NCBI RefSeq assembly: GCF_017298635.1
Contig: NZ_CP071182.1
Span: forward strand, 3,448,001-3,512,000
Length of the DNA: 64,000 bases
Source: Paenalicyclobacillus mengziensis
GTDB taxonomy: Bacteria > Bacillota > Bacilli > Alicyclobacillales > Alicyclobacillaceae
Direction: 5' to 3'
Both the position numbers and the translations under genes were made by a program. The notes under the pieces are model-generated. The model made no database searches. It was given only the letters and a program-made list of their open reading frames with translations, and was not told the origin of the DNA. Of the stretch, positions 35,434 through 45,352 are shown piece after piece (position 1 is the stretch's first letter; each line of letters opens with the position of its first letter).

Positions 35434-36726
35434 TTATGTTCGCAGCAGACTTACTCCCGAGCTCGTACCGAGCCTGCTTGCGCCATAGCGCAAAAAGTTC
35501 TGTGCAGCCATGCGAGAGCGAACGCCACCAGCCGCTTTGACACCACGACGGCCAGCAATCGTCGCCATCAAGGCCACATCCGCGATGCGCGCACCAGACG
35601 CTGCAAAGCCAGTAGAGGTCTTGATAAAGTCTGCCCCAGCTGCAAGCGCGACACAACTTGCCATCGCCAACTGCGCATAACTTAGGAAATGAGCCTCAAG
35701 GATGGCTTTGACAGCAACGCCCTGATTTTCCTCAGCCACTGAAGTAACGGCGCGCACGTGTTGATAGACGGCAAAGATGTCATCTTCGCGCATCGATCCG
35801 ATGGGAATCACCATGTCCACTTCCCGCGCCCCAGCATCGACAACCGCCTGAGCCTCTGCACGCAAAGCTGCAACGTCTGTGGCTCCGAGCGGGAACCCAA
35901 CCACGACGCAGGGCAAGGTTGATGAACCAGAAAGGGTTGTCGCCACCAGATCTGCATGTTGTGGATTGACGCAAACGGCACGAAACCGATGCTCGAGTGC
36001 TTCTTCGCACAGATTAAGAACCGAGACACAACTCGCTTCCGGCTTCAGCAATGTATGTTCAATGACAGCCGCAAGTGTTTCGGCAGAAGCATCGATATGC
36101 TTTGGCAATTGCCCGAAACTCGGGTCTGGGAGGCTGCCAAGAAAGTCCGGTGCAGTGACAGCGAGTTCGCTTCGAGTCACATCTATGAGACGACGTACAA
36201 GCGGCTCAGCTTCGCGCCATAAGGCGTCCAATTCCGCTGCCGATGTATCCGCTTCGCGATGTCGAAAACGTTGTTCAAGGTTTTGTTCGTGCCAGTCAAA
36301 CAGTACAGCTGTTTTTGGGAGCACAAAGGACCAATTCGGATACCCCTTTTGTGCGTGGATCCCTTCTGCCTCGGCAAATGGCACAAAGTAGGCTTTCGTA
36401 ATCTCTTCTACCTGCGTCACGGGGTCATCCTGCTCGTCAATCTCTTCCATCAAAAACAACCGCACCTGCTTGCGGATATGTCTGTCGTCTCGCACAACGT
36501 CATACTCCATTCGAGACAACGGCATCAAGATCCGCGCTTCAATGCCTGTCTCTTCGCGGACCTCGCGAATCGCGGCGTCCTCCCAAGACTCGCCTTTCTC
36601 CAAGTGGCCCTTGGGAAAGCTGACGTGTCCGTAAGCATCGTCTATCAGCAGAACCTGTCGTACCCCATCCCGGACACGAATCACAACCCCGCCAGCGGCG
36701 CGTTCACTGTCAACCTTTGCCTTCAC
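35434..36726 (-). CDS. Fused NUDIX hydrolase - deoxyribose-phosphate aldolase
   Basis: A 430-residue two-domain enzyme. Residues ~1-150 are a NUDIX hydrolase with the full box GHLEKGESWEDAAIREVREETG. Residues ~200-430 are a DeoC-type TIM barrel that splits 2-deoxyribose-5-phosphate to acetaldehyde and glyceraldehyde-3-phosphate. The Schiff-base Lys369 lies in ADFIKTSTGF, Lys397 in VKAAGGVRS (canonical VKASGGIR) and the acidic motif in REVDMVIPIGS. The helix VKAILEAHFLS replaces the usual VKVIIETCLLT. The fusion suggests coupling of a (deoxy)nucleotide-derived hydrolysis with deoxyribose breakdown, which is inference. It overlaps mtaB by 17 bases and ends the heat-shock operon. Confidence 0.9.
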   Translation of the reverse strand: MKAKVDSERAAGGVVIRVRDGVRQVLLIDDAYGHVSFPKGHLEKGESWEDAAIREVREETGIEARILMPLSRMEYDVVRDDRHIRKQVRLFLMEEIDEQDDPVTQVEEITKAYFVPFAEAEGIHAQKGYPNWSFVLPKTAVLFDWHEQNLEQRFRHREADTSAAELDALWREAEPLVRRLIDVTRSELAVTAPDFLGSLPDPSFGQLPKHIDASAETLAAVIEHTLLKPEASCVSVLNLCEEALEHRFRAVCVNPQHADLVATTLSGSSTLPCVVVGFPLGATDVAALRAEAQAVVDAGAREVDMVIPIGSMREDDIFAVYQHVRAVTSVAEENQGVAVKAILEAHFLSYAQLAMASCVALAAGADFIKTSTGFAASGARIADVALMATIAGRRGVKAAGGVRSRMAAQNFLRYGASRLGTSSGVSLLRT

Positions 36727-38179
36727 GAAAAACTCCCCCTACTTCCAAAGACATGTCATCCGCTCGTGACACGTCATCCTCAGTGGTCAACTGCCGCACG
36801 AACTCCCCAAATTGGAACGTACTTGTGCAGTCGCTCAAGCACACTTCGCAAACTTCTCCCATCAGTTGCTCTGGCTTTATACCGGGGGGAACCGGAAACG
36901 CTACTTTTAGATAAGTATCGGTATGCCCCATCAGCCAAAAGCCAGGCCTCCCCCATGGGCCTTGACCACGGTTCGCTTGGTTTTCTGGCAGGTGGTACGG
37001 CTCTTCCGGAATCACTTCAACCCGTCGATTCAACCACTGCGCAGCGTAACGCTCGACCAACTGGTTTGACAGTTCAATCAGCCGCTCTGTCCGCGCCTCT
37101 TTGACTGCATTCGGAACTTGGTCTGAAAACTTCGCCGCCGGAGTTCCTTTGCGCGGTGAATACGGAAACACGTGCAACTGCGAAAACTCCAGTTCGCGAA
37201 TGAGCGTTTCGGTGTCTTCAAAAAACTCGTCCGTCTCTCCGGGAAAACCAACAATAACGTCACTCGTCACAGCCAGTCCCGGCAAGGCCTGACGCAAATT
37301 TCGAACCTTCGCCGCATACTCTTCCACAGTGTAGTGCCTGTTCATCTTACGCAGTACCTGGTTGTGACCTGCCTGCAGCGGAATGTGCAAGTGCCGGCAG
37401 GCTTTGGACGAGTTGCCTAGCACCTCAATCAGTTCATCGTCGATCTCGCTCGCCTCAATCGAACTGATGCGGATTCGGTAAAGTTCTTCGATGTTCTCCA
37501 GGTCCTTCAGCAAATGCGCCAATCGATACCCATTCAAATCAGCGCCGTACCCTCCGGTGTGAATTCCGGTCAGGATGATTTCCCGATAGCCTGCTTTTGC
37601 CAGTTTTCGCGCTTGCAGAACAACCTTCTCTGGACTGCGGCTGCGGATGAGACCCCTCGCGTATGGAATGATGCAAAACGTGCAGAAGTTGTTGCATCCG
37701 TCTTGAATCTTCAAGTTGGCTCGCGTCCGGTCCTCGAAATAGGGCACGTCCATCTCTTCAAACTGACGGGTTTTGAGAATATTTCCCACTTCACGCGTCT
37801 TAAGGAGGTTCTCGTCACCTTGGTGCAGGTTTTGCTCTTGCCAGATATCCTCCACCAAATCTACAATCTTGGTTTTGCGGTCATTACCGACAACGAGATC
37901 GACCCCGTTCATTGCGGCAATTTCATCCGGTGCCATCTGGGCATAACAACCCGTCACGGCGACCACCGCATCCGGATTTGTACGGACAGCCCGACGAATC
38001 ATTTGTCGTGATTTTTTGTCGCCTGTATTCGTGACAGTGCATGTATTGATGACATATACGTCAGCACGGTCCTCAAACGCTACCTGCTCATAGCCTGCCG
38101 TCTGAAACTTTCGCCAAATCGCTTCCGTATCATAAAAATTTACCTTGCAGCCAAGTGTGTGAAACGCCACTGTCGGCAC
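36710..38179 (-). CDS. mtaB: tRNA threonylcarbamoyladenosine methylthiotransferase MtaB
   Basis: A radical-SAM enzyme of 489 residues converting t6A37 to ms2t6A37 in tRNA. The N-terminal UPF0004 domain opens VAFHTLGCKVNFYDTEAIW and provides the three auxiliary-cluster Cys. The radical-SAM motif CNNFCTFC is intact, and a C-terminal TRAM-like region follows. The C-terminal ~35 residues (after ~455) are rich in acidic residues and beyond the usual family end. Homologue of Bacillus YqeV and in the same position after rsmE. Confidence 0.96.
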   Translation of the reverse strand: MPTVAFHTLGCKVNFYDTEAIWRKFQTAGYEQVAFEDRADVYVINTCTVTNTGDKKSRQMIRRAVRTNPDAVVAVTGCYAQMAPDEIAAMNGVDLVVGNDRKTKIVDLVEDIWQEQNLHQGDENLLKTREVGNILKTRQFEEMDVPYFEDRTRANLKIQDGCNNFCTFCIIPYARGLIRSRSPEKVVLQARKLAKAGYREIILTGIHTGGYGADLNGYRLAHLLKDLENIEELYRIRISSIEASEIDDELIEVLGNSSKACRHLHIPLQAGHNQVLRKMNRHYTVEEYAAKVRNLRQALPGLAVTSDVIVGFPGETDEFFEDTETLIRELEFSQLHVFPYSPRKGTPAAKFSDQVPNAVKEARTERLIELSNQLVERYAAQWLNRRVEVIPEEPYHLPENQANRGQGPWGRPGFWLMGHTDTYLKVAFPVPPGIKPEQLMGEVCEVCLSDCTSTFQFGEFVRQLTTEDDVSRADDMSLEVGGVFREGKG

Positions 38180-38183
38180 GGAA

Positions 38184-39026
38184 TCAGCCCCCCAGTGCGT
38201 GAAAGTGATAGAACACGGCAGCAGCTCCTACGAGGCCGGCTGTCTCCGTCCTCAGAATCCGCGGCCCGAGTGTAACGGGCACAGCTCCCAGTCTCTGTAT
38301 AAAACTTTGTCGCTCGTTATCATCCCAGCCTCCCTCCGGCCCGATACACAGTACCACCGGACGGACGGAACCGTCGCTTTCTTCCTCAGCAGAAGCGTTC
38401 ACGGCAGAAGCATTCTGCGAAAACTGCTCAGCCAAAGCGTCCTCTGCGTAGGAAGTAAGCGCCGCTTTCAGCGACAGAGCCTGCTCCTCTTCATCTAAAA
38501 ACAAAATGAGGCCCGGCGCAACTCCTGTCAACCATTTTTCCAACTCTGACCAACTGGCCGCATAAGCGAGCGTTGGCACAACGTCACGCTGCGACTGCCC
38601 TGCTGCCTCACGGATGACTCGCTCCCAGCGCACGAGCTTCGCAGTTTGTTTCTTGGCATCCTTGCCGTCGAGCCTGGCAACGGCACGGTTACTCTGGTAG
38701 AGCAGAAATCCATTTAAGCCAAGCTCAGTTCCATGCTGAATGATGAACTCGGTTTTTTCTGCTTTTGGCATGCCCTGAAGCAGGTACACCTTGAGTTTTG
38801 CTTCATGGGAGGAAAGCTCGTTTTGTACACGCAGGGTGACAGTGCCAGCCTTGGCATCTATGGACTCGACCTGTGTCAGGTACCCTCGTCCCGCTGCACC
38901 AATGGCAACTGACTCAAGAGGCCCTACGCGCAGAACTCTGACCAAGTGGTGTCCGTCTTCACCTCCGACCTTCACCCGCTCTCCAGGTGACAAGTGGTCC
39001 ACTTCCAGAAACACACGCGGATTCAT
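38184..39026 (-). CDS. rsmE: 16S rRNA (uracil(1498)-N(3))-methyltransferase RsmE
   Basis: A SPOUT methyltransferase of ~280 residues. The N-terminal PUA-like domain ends near residue 70, followed by the trefoil-knot domain with VVLCIGPEGGWDDNE and LGPRILRTETAG. An extra, Ala/Ser/Glu-rich loop (~205-225, with FSQNASAVNASAEEES) sits just before the SAM-binding strand. The ATG at 39026 overlaps the prmA stop (ATGA). Confidence 0.96.
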   Translation of the reverse strand: MNPRVFLEVDHLSPGERVKVGGEDGHHLVRVLRVGPLESVAIGAAGRGYLTQVESIDAKAGTVTLRVQNELSSHEAKLKVYLLQGMPKAEKTEFIIQHGTELGLNGFLLYQSNRAVARLDGKDAKKQTAKLVRWERVIREAAGQSQRDVVPTLAYAASWSELEKWLTGVAPGLILFLDEEEQALSLKAALTSYAEDALAEQFSQNASAVNASAEEESDGSVRPVVLCIGPEGGWDDNERQSFIQRLGAVPVTLGPRILRTETAGLVGAAAVFYHFHALGG

Positions 39027-40060
39027 GAAGCCAACTCCGCCACCAGGACCACCCAATCGTCCTTATCTCTTCGGTCCGTGATGCGAAACCCGTTTTTCTT
39101 CATCGCGCCAGCTACTTTTTCCACTTGTTCGTCCACAAAGCCGGACACCAGCAATTTTCCATGCGGCGTCAAAGACCTTCGAATCACTGGTAGATGCAAA
39201 ATGATGATGTCCCGAAGGATGTTTGCCACCACGACGTCCCAAGCTGGCAATTGTTCTAAATCTTCTGGTGAAAAATACGCATCTTTCAGTGGAGTGACAA
39301 TGCCAGTTTCTGTTACCACTGGAGTAAGGTCGGTTTCGCGTGGCTCAAGCAAGTTTCCGTTCATCACAGTGACACGCTGAGACATGGCATTTTTGGCGAC
39401 GTTCTCTCTGGCGGCGGACACGGCTACCGGATCGATATCCATGGCCAGCACTTCACGAGCACCAAGTTTCGCGGCCGCAATCGACAAAATTGCAGTCCCA
39501 CAGCCAACGTCAAGGACGCGGTCACCCTCTGTCACGACTTCTTCCAGCGTTTCGAGGCAAAGTTGTGTCGTCTGATGCGTTCCAGTACCAAAGGCCATTC
39601 CCGGCTCCAGGATAATTGGGATGCGACTGTGGAGCTCTGCAGCCGTTAAGTCTCCGAATTCCCATTCCGGAATAATGATGAGACGGTTCCCGACCGGAAT
39701 CGGATGATAATTCTCTTTCCAGGCAGAGGCCCAACTGTCTTCGTCAAGGACGAGACAGGAGATTTCTTCGAAGGCGTTTTTGATATCGAGACCGGACCTT
39801 TTGACAAGTGCCAGCGCTGCCTTTGTTCGAGACACTGCGTCATCCTCTGTCGCAGGTTCCGGCAGGTAAAACCGAACCACCACGTTGTCAGTTTGCAAGA
39901 GACTGTCGTCCAACCATTCGCCGTATTCAGGGTGAGGAGGGGTTTCATCAATCGCACCCTCGACCGCCAGCCCCTGAACTTCCGGCCAATCGAGGATGAC
40001 GGCGCATAACGCCTCACTTGCCTCCTGGGGTACTCTACACGAAACCTCCAGCCACTTCAT
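39023..40060 (-). CDS. prmA: Ribosomal protein L11 methyltransferase PrmA
   Basis: A SAM-dependent methyltransferase of 345 residues that trimethylates L11. An N-terminal substrate-recognition domain starts MKWLEVSCRVPQEASEAL. The catalytic domain has VLDVGCGTAILSIAAAKLGA and the NPPY-like VVANILRDIIILHLP. The ATG at 40060 follows GAGGTGAG. The position after dnaJ matches Bacillus yqeT. Confidence 0.96.
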   Translation of the reverse strand: MKWLEVSCRVPQEASEALCAVILDWPEVQGLAVEGAIDETPPHPEYGEWLDDSLLQTDNVVVRFYLPEPATEDDAVSRTKAALALVKRSGLDIKNAFEEISCLVLDEDSWASAWKENYHPIPVGNRLIIIPEWEFGDLTAAELHSRIPIILEPGMAFGTGTHQTTQLCLETLEEVVTEGDRVLDVGCGTAILSIAAAKLGAREVLAMDIDPVAVSAARENVAKNAMSQRVTVMNGNLLEPRETDLTPVVTETGIVTPLKDAYFSPEDLEQLPAWDVVVANILRDIIILHLPVIRRSLTPHGKLLVSGFVDEQVEKVAGAMKKNGFRITDRRDKDDWVVLVAELAS

Positions 40061-40081
40061 CCCACTCACCTCATCAGAACA

Positions 40082-40104
40082 GCCGATCCACGTCCTGGAT
40101 CGGC
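40082..40104 (-). terminator. Hairpin between dnaJ and prmA, possible partial terminator
   Basis: GCCGATCC and GGATCGGC form a perfect 8-bp stem. On the minus strand it is followed by TGTTCTG, a weak U tract. It could lower expression of the downstream modification genes relative to the chaperones. Confidence 0.45.
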
Positions 40105-40211
40105 CGACATAGTCTCCTGCGTGTTCTGGTACACATTGTCTCCCGAGTCTACGCGTATCATCATCAAGGCCCGGAGATTGCGGTCAAAGTGAAATCAAGC
40201 CGCCAGTGTAC

Positions 40212-41336
40212 TCAGCTGTCGCCAAGAATGGCACTCTTCATGCGTTCAATGAACGTCCGTGTCTGCTCGCTCGTATGTTCACCGAGCTCGCGACCCAATT
40301 CACGAAGCAACTCTCGCTGTTTGTCTGTGAGATGTGTGGGTGTAATGACCTGTACCCGAACATGTTGGTCGCCCCGCTGACTTGAACCGAGGCGGACAAT
40401 TCCTTTACCGCGCAGTCGAAACGACGTTCCGGTTTGCGTTCCTTCCGGAATGCGCAATTTCACTGCACCGTCAAGGGTTGGTACTTCCACTTCATCGCCA
40501 AGAGCAGCCTGCACATAGGTGAGCGGATAGTTGACGTATACGTTGGTGCCTTCCCGCTCAAAGATGTCATGGGGTCGGACCCGAATGACAATGTGGAGAT
40601 CGCCAGGCTGACCTCCGTTCGGACTCGACTCCCCAGCACCCGGAATACGCAGTGTTGTTCCCGTGTCTACTCCAGCCGGGACCTTAACCTTCACGGCGCG
40701 GCGCACTCGACGCCTTCCAGTCCCATGGCAATCCGCACAAGGGACCGAAATGTGCTTGCCGCTTCCCCGGCAGGCTGAGCACACTTTTCGGTTGACCATG
40801 CGGCCAAACGGAGTATTCACGGTTGTCTGCTGCTCACCTGTCCCATGACAGACTGCGCAGGTCTCCACTTTGGTTCCAGGTTTTGCGCCACTTCCGCCGC
40901 ACGTCGAACACATTTCTGTCCTTGGGATCTCGATTTCCTCTTCCGTACCAAAAGCTGCCTCTTCAAAGGCAACTGCCAACTCGTACTCGAGGTCTGCCCC
41001 ACGCTGAGGTCCACGACGCCCCCCATTGCCTCCAAAAAACATGTCAAAGATGTCGCCAAAGCCGCCGAAATCACCGAACCCGGCACCGTCGAATCCGCCA
41101 CCCATCCCCTGCGTTGGGTCCTGATGACCGTATTGGTCATATCTGGCACGCTTGTTCTCGTCGGAGAGGACTTCGTACGCCTCTTTGACCTCTTTGAACT
41201 TTTCTTCAGCGTTCGGGTCTTCCTTATTGACGTCCGGGTGATACTGTCGGGCGAGTTTTCGGTAGGCCCGCTTTATCTCATCCGGGGACGCTGATTTTTC
41301 GACACCCAATACCTCGTAGTAGTCCCGTTTGCTCAA
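40212..41336 (-). CDS. dnaJ: Chaperone protein DnaJ
   Basis: A full-length type I J-protein of 374 residues. The J domain has the HPD motif in [14 protein letters not shown] Gly/Phe-rich linker ([17 protein letters not shown]) follows, then four zinc repeats ([32 protein letters not shown]) and the C-terminal substrate-binding domains. The start is TTG at 41336, behind GGGAGGGGA. It stimulates DnaK ATPase. Confidence 0.98.
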   Translation of the reverse strand: MSKRDYYEVLGVEKSASPDEIKRAYRKLARQYHPDVNKEDPNAEEKFKEVKEAYEVLSDENKRARYDQYGHQDPTQGMGGGFDGAGFGDFGGFGDIFDMFFGGNGGRRGPQRGADLEYELAVAFEEAAFGTEEEIEIPRTEMCSTCGGSGAKPGTKVETCAVCHGTGEQQTTVNTPFGRMVNRKVCSACRGSGKHISVPCADCHGTGRRRVRRAVKVKVPAGVDTGTTLRIPGAGESSPNGGQPGDLHIVIRVRPHDIFEREGTNVYVNYPLTYVQAALGDEVEVPTLDGAVKLRIPEGTQTGTSFRLRGKGIVRLGSSQRGDQHVRVQVITPTHLTDKQRELLRELGRELGEHTSEQTRTFIERMKSAILGDS

Positions 41337-41378
41337 GCCTACATTCCCCTCCCACAGTGATGATAACGGACGCACGTG

Positions 41379-41406
41379 CGTGGCAGGACCCTTTGTCCCT
41401 GCCACG
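41379..41406 (-). other. Stable hairpin in the dnaK-dnaJ intercistronic spacer
   Basis: CGTGGCAGG pairs with CCTGCCACG, with a 10-base loop. No T tract follows. It may stabilise the upstream dnaK messenger or tune dnaJ expression. Confidence 0.5.
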
Positions 41407-41492
41407 CTGCACTCTAATCCACATTGCAAAACTCATGGTGCAATCAAATCGTCCCGTCTAACCGTCGGTCTTGGCACCCATGCTGCGGCAGC

Positions 41493-43325
41493 TTATTTCT
41501 TGTCGTCGTTGACTTCGTTGTACTCGGCGTCGACAACGTTGTCGCCCTTCGATTCGCCGCCATCGCCGGCATTCGTACCTGCTGAACCGCCTGCTTGTTC
41601 ATACAGCTTTGTCGACAGCTTATGCAGCACCTCAGTGAGCTCATCCGAGGCCTTCTTGATGGCGTCTGTGTCACTGCCAGAGAGTGCTTCACGGAGTGCC
41701 TTTTGCTTGTCATCCGCTTCTTGCTTGAGATCACTATCTGCCTTGTCACCAAGGTCCTTCAGGGTCTTCTCTGTCTGGTACAACAGTTGGTCGGCCTGGT
41801 TGCGAATCTCGACTTGTTCCCGCCGCTTCTTGTCTTCTTCCGCGTTCAGTTCAGCTTCCTTCATCATGCGATCTATCTCATCCTTGTTGAGTCCGCTCGA
41901 AGAACTGATGGTGATGCGCTGGCTCTTGCCAGTGCCGAGGTCTTTCGCAGAGACGTTGACGATGCCGTTTGCGTCGATATCAAACGTGACTTCGATCTGC
42001 GGCACACCGCGCGGCGCAGGCGGAATGTCTCCAAGCGTAAAGCGTCCCAGTGTCTTGTTGCCAGCCGCCATCTCGCGTTCACCCTGCAGCACGTGGATCT
42101 CAACCGAGGTCTGGTTGTCTGCGGCAGTGGAGAAGATTTGGCTCTTCGACGTCGGGATGGTGGTGTTGCGGTCAATCAGTCGGGTAAAGACACCGCCCAT
42201 TGTCTCAATACCGAGCGACAACGGGGTTACGTCAAGGAGCACAACATCCTTCACGTCACCTGTCAAAACGCCAGCCTGAATCGCTGCACCCACAGCGACG
42301 ACTTCGTCCGGGTTCACGCCTTTCGATGGGTCCTTGCCAATCAACTTCTTAATCGCTTCCTGCACCGCCGGAATCCGGGTTGACCCGCCAACGAGAATGA
42401 CACGGTCGATTTGTCCGGAGCTTAGGCCTGCGTCTTGCAGTGCTTGCCGTGTTGGCCCAAGCGTAGCTTCCACCAGGTCGCTCGTCAATTCTTCAAACTT
42501 CGCGCGAGTCAAGCTCACTTCAAGATGCTTTGGACCCGTTGCATCTGCCGAAATGAACGGCAGGGAGATGGTTGTTGTGAGCGTTGAGGATAGTTCTTTC
42601 TTCGCCTTTTCAGCGGCGTCCTTCAATCGCTGCATCGCCATGCGGTCGCCACGCAGGTCAATACCTGTATCCTTCTTAAAGGTATCCGCAAGATAATCCA
42701 TGATCCGCTGGTCGAAATCGTCACCGCCCAAGTGGTTGTTACCACTGGTCGCTTTCACTTCGAACACACCGTCACCAAGTTCAAGAATAGACACGTCGAA
42801 GGTACCACCGCCAAGGTCAAACACCAGAATGGTGTGTTCGCCCTCTTTGTCGAGGCCGTATGCCAGAGCAGCTGCGGTCGGTTCGTTGACAATTCGAAGC
42901 ACGTCGAGACCAGCAATCTTGCCGGCATCCTTTGTGGCCTGTCGCTGGCTGTCGCTGAAGTAAGCAGGGACGGTAATCACAGCCTGGGTGACACGTTCGC
43001 CGAGGAATGCTTCGGCATCAGACTTCAGTTTTTGCAAAATCATTGCTGATATCTCTTGCGGTGAATACCCCTTGCTGTCAATCGTCACCTTGTGTGAGGT
43101 ACCCATGTGCCGCTTAATAGAAATGACAGTACGGTCTGGGTTTGTGATGGCCTGACGTTTTGCGACGTCGCCCACAAGACGCTCTGCCGAATCCTTTGCA
43201 AAACCAACCACGGACGGTGTTGTACGATTCCCTTCAGAGTTTGGAATGACGACTGCTTCTCCGCCTTCCATGACTGCTACGCAAGAGTTGGTGGTTCCAA
43301 GGTCAATCCCAATGACTTTCGGCAT
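41493..43325 (-). CDS. dnaK: Chaperone protein DnaK (Hsp70)
   Basis: A 610-residue Hsp70. The ATPase domain shows [18 protein letters not shown] and [15 protein letters not shown]. The motif [16 protein letters not shown] is intact. The substrate-binding domain and lid follow, ending in an Ala/Gly linker and [10 protein letters not shown] tail. The ATG has GAGAGAGGAG upstream. Confidence 0.99.
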   Translation of the reverse strand: MPKVIGIDLGTTNSCVAVMEGGEAVVIPNSEGNRTTPSVVGFAKDSAERLVGDVAKRQAITNPDRTVISIKRHMGTSHKVTIDSKGYSPQEISAMILQKLKSDAEAFLGERVTQAVITVPAYFSDSQRQATKDAGKIAGLDVLRIVNEPTAAALAYGLDKEGEHTILVFDLGGGTFDVSILELGDGVFEVKATSGNNHLGGDDFDQRIMDYLADTFKKDTGIDLRGDRMAMQRLKDAAEKAKKELSSTLTTTISLPFISADATGPKHLEVSLTRAKFEELTSDLVEATLGPTRQALQDAGLSSGQIDRVILVGGSTRIPAVQEAIKKLIGKDPSKGVNPDEVVAVGAAIQAGVLTGDVKDVVLLDVTPLSLGIETMGGVFTRLIDRNTTIPTSKSQIFSTAADNQTSVEIHVLQGEREMAAGNKTLGRFTLGDIPPAPRGVPQIEVTFDIDANGIVNVSAKDLGTGKSQRITISSSSGLNKDEIDRMMKEAELNAEEDKKRREQVEIRNQADQLLYQTEKTLKDLGDKADSDLKQEADDKQKALREALSGSDTDAIKKASDELTEVLHKLSTKLYEQAGGSAGTNAGDGGESKGDNVVDAEYNEVNDDKK

Positions 43326-43355
43326 ATGTAATGCTCCTCTCTCGAGTCTAATTAT

Positions 43356-44033
43356 TTAAACGCTGACTTTCACCATGGCAGGACGCAGGACCTTGTCATG
43401 CAGCATGTAGCCCTTTTGCAGTTCTTGCAACACAACGCCTGCCGCCTGCCCATCAACCGACTCCTGCATGACAGCTTCGTGCACCTGTGGGTCAAACGGT
43501 TGACCAACCGCTTCCATGACGCAAACACCCTGTGCACTCAAAACGCTTTGCAATTGCCGGTAGACCATCTCGATACCTGTCTTGAGGTCTTCCCCCGCGT
43601 CCTTATTCTCGAACGCTGCCAGTGCCCGTTCAAAGTTATCCACGACCGGGAGTAGTCCCTCTAACACCTTCCTTGCAGCAAACTTCTGAAGGTCTTCGTG
43701 TTCCTGCCGCGTACGACGTCTAAAGTTATCGAAATCAGCGAGCGTCCGCAACAGTTTTGCCTCAGTGTCTTGCAACTGCTCTGCGAGCTTAGCTTCACGC
43801 TGTGTCTGTTCTGGTGCACTACTTTGCTGTGATGACGATGTTTCATCGTTTGCGTCCGTGCTGTCCTCTGCAAAATCAGCCTCAAAAGCATCATGCTGGG
43901 CCGAAGGCCGCTCTGCCGAATTCCTTGCGTCCGTATCTGGGTCGTCCGTAGCTCCGCCCATCTGACTGGCTGTGGACTCCTCTTCTTCGACGATACCGGT
44001 TTGCGATTCAGTTCCATTTTTCCGTCTAGCCAA
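43356..44033 (-). CDS. grpE: Nucleotide exchange factor GrpE
   Basis: The DnaK exchange factor, ~225 residues. A long, acidic, low-complexity N-terminal part (~1-95) and coiled coil (~95-150, with LADFDNFRRRTRQEHEDLQK) precede the beta-domain with FDPQVHEAVMQE and VLQELQKGYMLHDKVLRPA. The TTG at 44033 has GGAGGAGG seven bases upstream; upstream ATGs in the same frame do not. Confidence 0.97.
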   Translation of the reverse strand: MARRKNGTESQTGIVEEEESTASQMGGATDDPDTDARNSAERPSAQHDAFEADFAEDSTDANDETSSSQQSSAPEQTQREAKLAEQLQDTEAKLLRTLADFDNFRRRTRQEHEDLQKFAARKVLEGLLPVVDNFERALAAFENKDAGEDLKTGIEMVYRQLQSVLSAQGVCVMEAVGQPFDPQVHEAVMQESVDGQAAGVVLQELQKGYMLHDKVLRPAMVKVSV

Positions 44034-44140
44034 TGGCCCGCCTCCTCCGCCATTCATGGTGAATTCATTCACGGTGGGTTAATTCATGATGGGGTAATAC
44101 GCCTGTTCTACCGTGGAAACATCGTGTGCCGCGCAAAGGC

Positions 44141-45190
44141 CTAGCCTGAGTTACCATGCATACGCTGCGTCATGGTGGCAGTCAAGGCATGGGAAACCAC
44201 GTCGAGAATCTGGATAACCCGTCCATAATTCATCCTTGTCGGCCCAATGATACCGATGCTGCCCACGGGTTGACCAGCGGCGGTATACGCAGCCGAAATG
44301 ACTGTGCAGTCCTGCAGAGTTGGGTTGTTGTTTTCCAGACCAATCCGCACCTGAATCCCAGGGCTGTTCATTGTCACGACACGTTCAAGTCCAGAACTGT
44401 CTGCCCGCTCGAACATCTCGAGCAACGGACGAACCTTGTCGACATCGCGAAACTCAGGCTGATCGAGCATCTGCATGGCCCCTCCGACATACACTTTGGT
44501 ACTGTCCACATCAGGTACCTTACCAAGCTCATTGAGCAACGCAATGGCGTCTTCGTAATGCTCAAGTGTATTCGCCATCTCCGTCGCGAGTTCTCGATAG
44601 ACGCTTGACTTGAGTCGCGTCATCGCTACCCCATGCAAACGGTTATTCAGCAGCTCAACCATTTTGGTGACTTCGTCTGAAGAGATGTCCTCAGACAATT
44701 GCACTTGCCGATTACTGACACGTCCCGTATCGGTCACGAGAATGGCAACCGCCTTGTTGTGGCCAATCGGGATGAGCTGGATATGATGAATCTTTTCATG
44801 ATTCACCTGAGGGCCAAGCACAATTGCCGTATACTGGGTCAGTTGTGACAACACAACGGATGTCTGTTGAACCACGCGTTCCATTTCGTCCATGCGCTGC
44901 CGAAACAGCTCGCGCAGAGCGTGAACTGTCACCGAGTCCAAGTCTAAACTTGGCTGCAGATTGTCTACATAGTACCGATACCCCTTTTGTGACGGAATCC
45001 GTCCCGCAGAGGTATGAGGCTGGTCTAGAAAACCCAGTTCTTCAAGGTCTGCCATTTCATTGCGAATCGTAGCCGGGCTCAAGTTGAAGTCCTGGTTCTT
45101 GGACAACGTCCGTGATCCGACCGGTTCCGCAGACCGCACATAATTCTCTACAATTGCACTCAGAATCAGCTTCTGCCTTGGTGTCAGCAC
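44141..45190 (-). CDS. hrcA: Heat-inducible transcriptional repressor HrcA
   Basis: The CIRCE-binding repressor, 349 residues. The N-terminal winged helix opens VLTPRQKLILSAIVENYV and has SPATIRNEMADLEELGFL. The C-terminal GAF-like domain follows to PTRMNYGRVIQILDVVS. The GTG at 45190 follows AGGAGGG. It represses its own operon at the CIRCE element at 45285-45311 with help from GroE. Confidence 0.98.
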   Translation of the reverse strand: MLTPRQKLILSAIVENYVRSAEPVGSRTLSKNQDFNLSPATIRNEMADLEELGFLDQPHTSAGRIPSQKGYRYYVDNLQPSLDLDSVTVHALRELFRQRMDEMERVVQQTSVVLSQLTQYTAIVLGPQVNHEKIHHIQLIPIGHNKAVAILVTDTGRVSNRQVQLSEDISSDEVTKMVELLNNRLHGVAMTRLKSSVYRELATEMANTLEHYEDAIALLNELGKVPDVDSTKVYVGGAMQMLDQPEFRDVDKVRPLLEMFERADSSGLERVVTMNSPGIQVRIGLENNNPTLQDCTVISAAYTAAGQPVGSIGIIGPTRMNYGRVIQILDVVSHALTATMTQRMHGNSG

Positions 45191-45284
45191 GACGTTCCCT
45201 CCTATACCAGAGTGAAAAGCTACAAACAACCTTCATCCAGGCTTGGCATCGTCACACAACCCCGTTATTCGCACTACCGGGTTA

Positions 45285-45311
45285 TTAGCACTCAAGTCAC
45301 TTGAGTGCTAA
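45285..45311. promoter_or_regulatory. CIRCE element (HrcA operator)
   Basis: A perfect inverted repeat TTAGCACTC-N9-GAGTGCTAA lies between the promoter and the hrcA start codon, identical to the CIRCE consensus. Confidence 0.98.
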
Positions 45312-45323
45312 ATCCTCATCAAC

Positions 45324-45352
45324 AAATTAGCAAGTGCAAAGCAAAATGTCAA
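45324..45352 (-). promoter_or_regulatory. SigA promoter of the hrcA operon
   Basis: TTGACA (45352-45347), a 17-base spacer and TAATTT (45329-45324). The -35 overlaps the hemW stop codon region. Transcription would start just upstream of CIRCE. Confidence 0.85.

Noticed and set aside
41329-42279. 316-codon plus-strand frame
   Set aside because: Antisense shadow of dnaK and the dnaK-dnaJ spacer, Ser-rich as expected for reverse reading of a strong coding gene.
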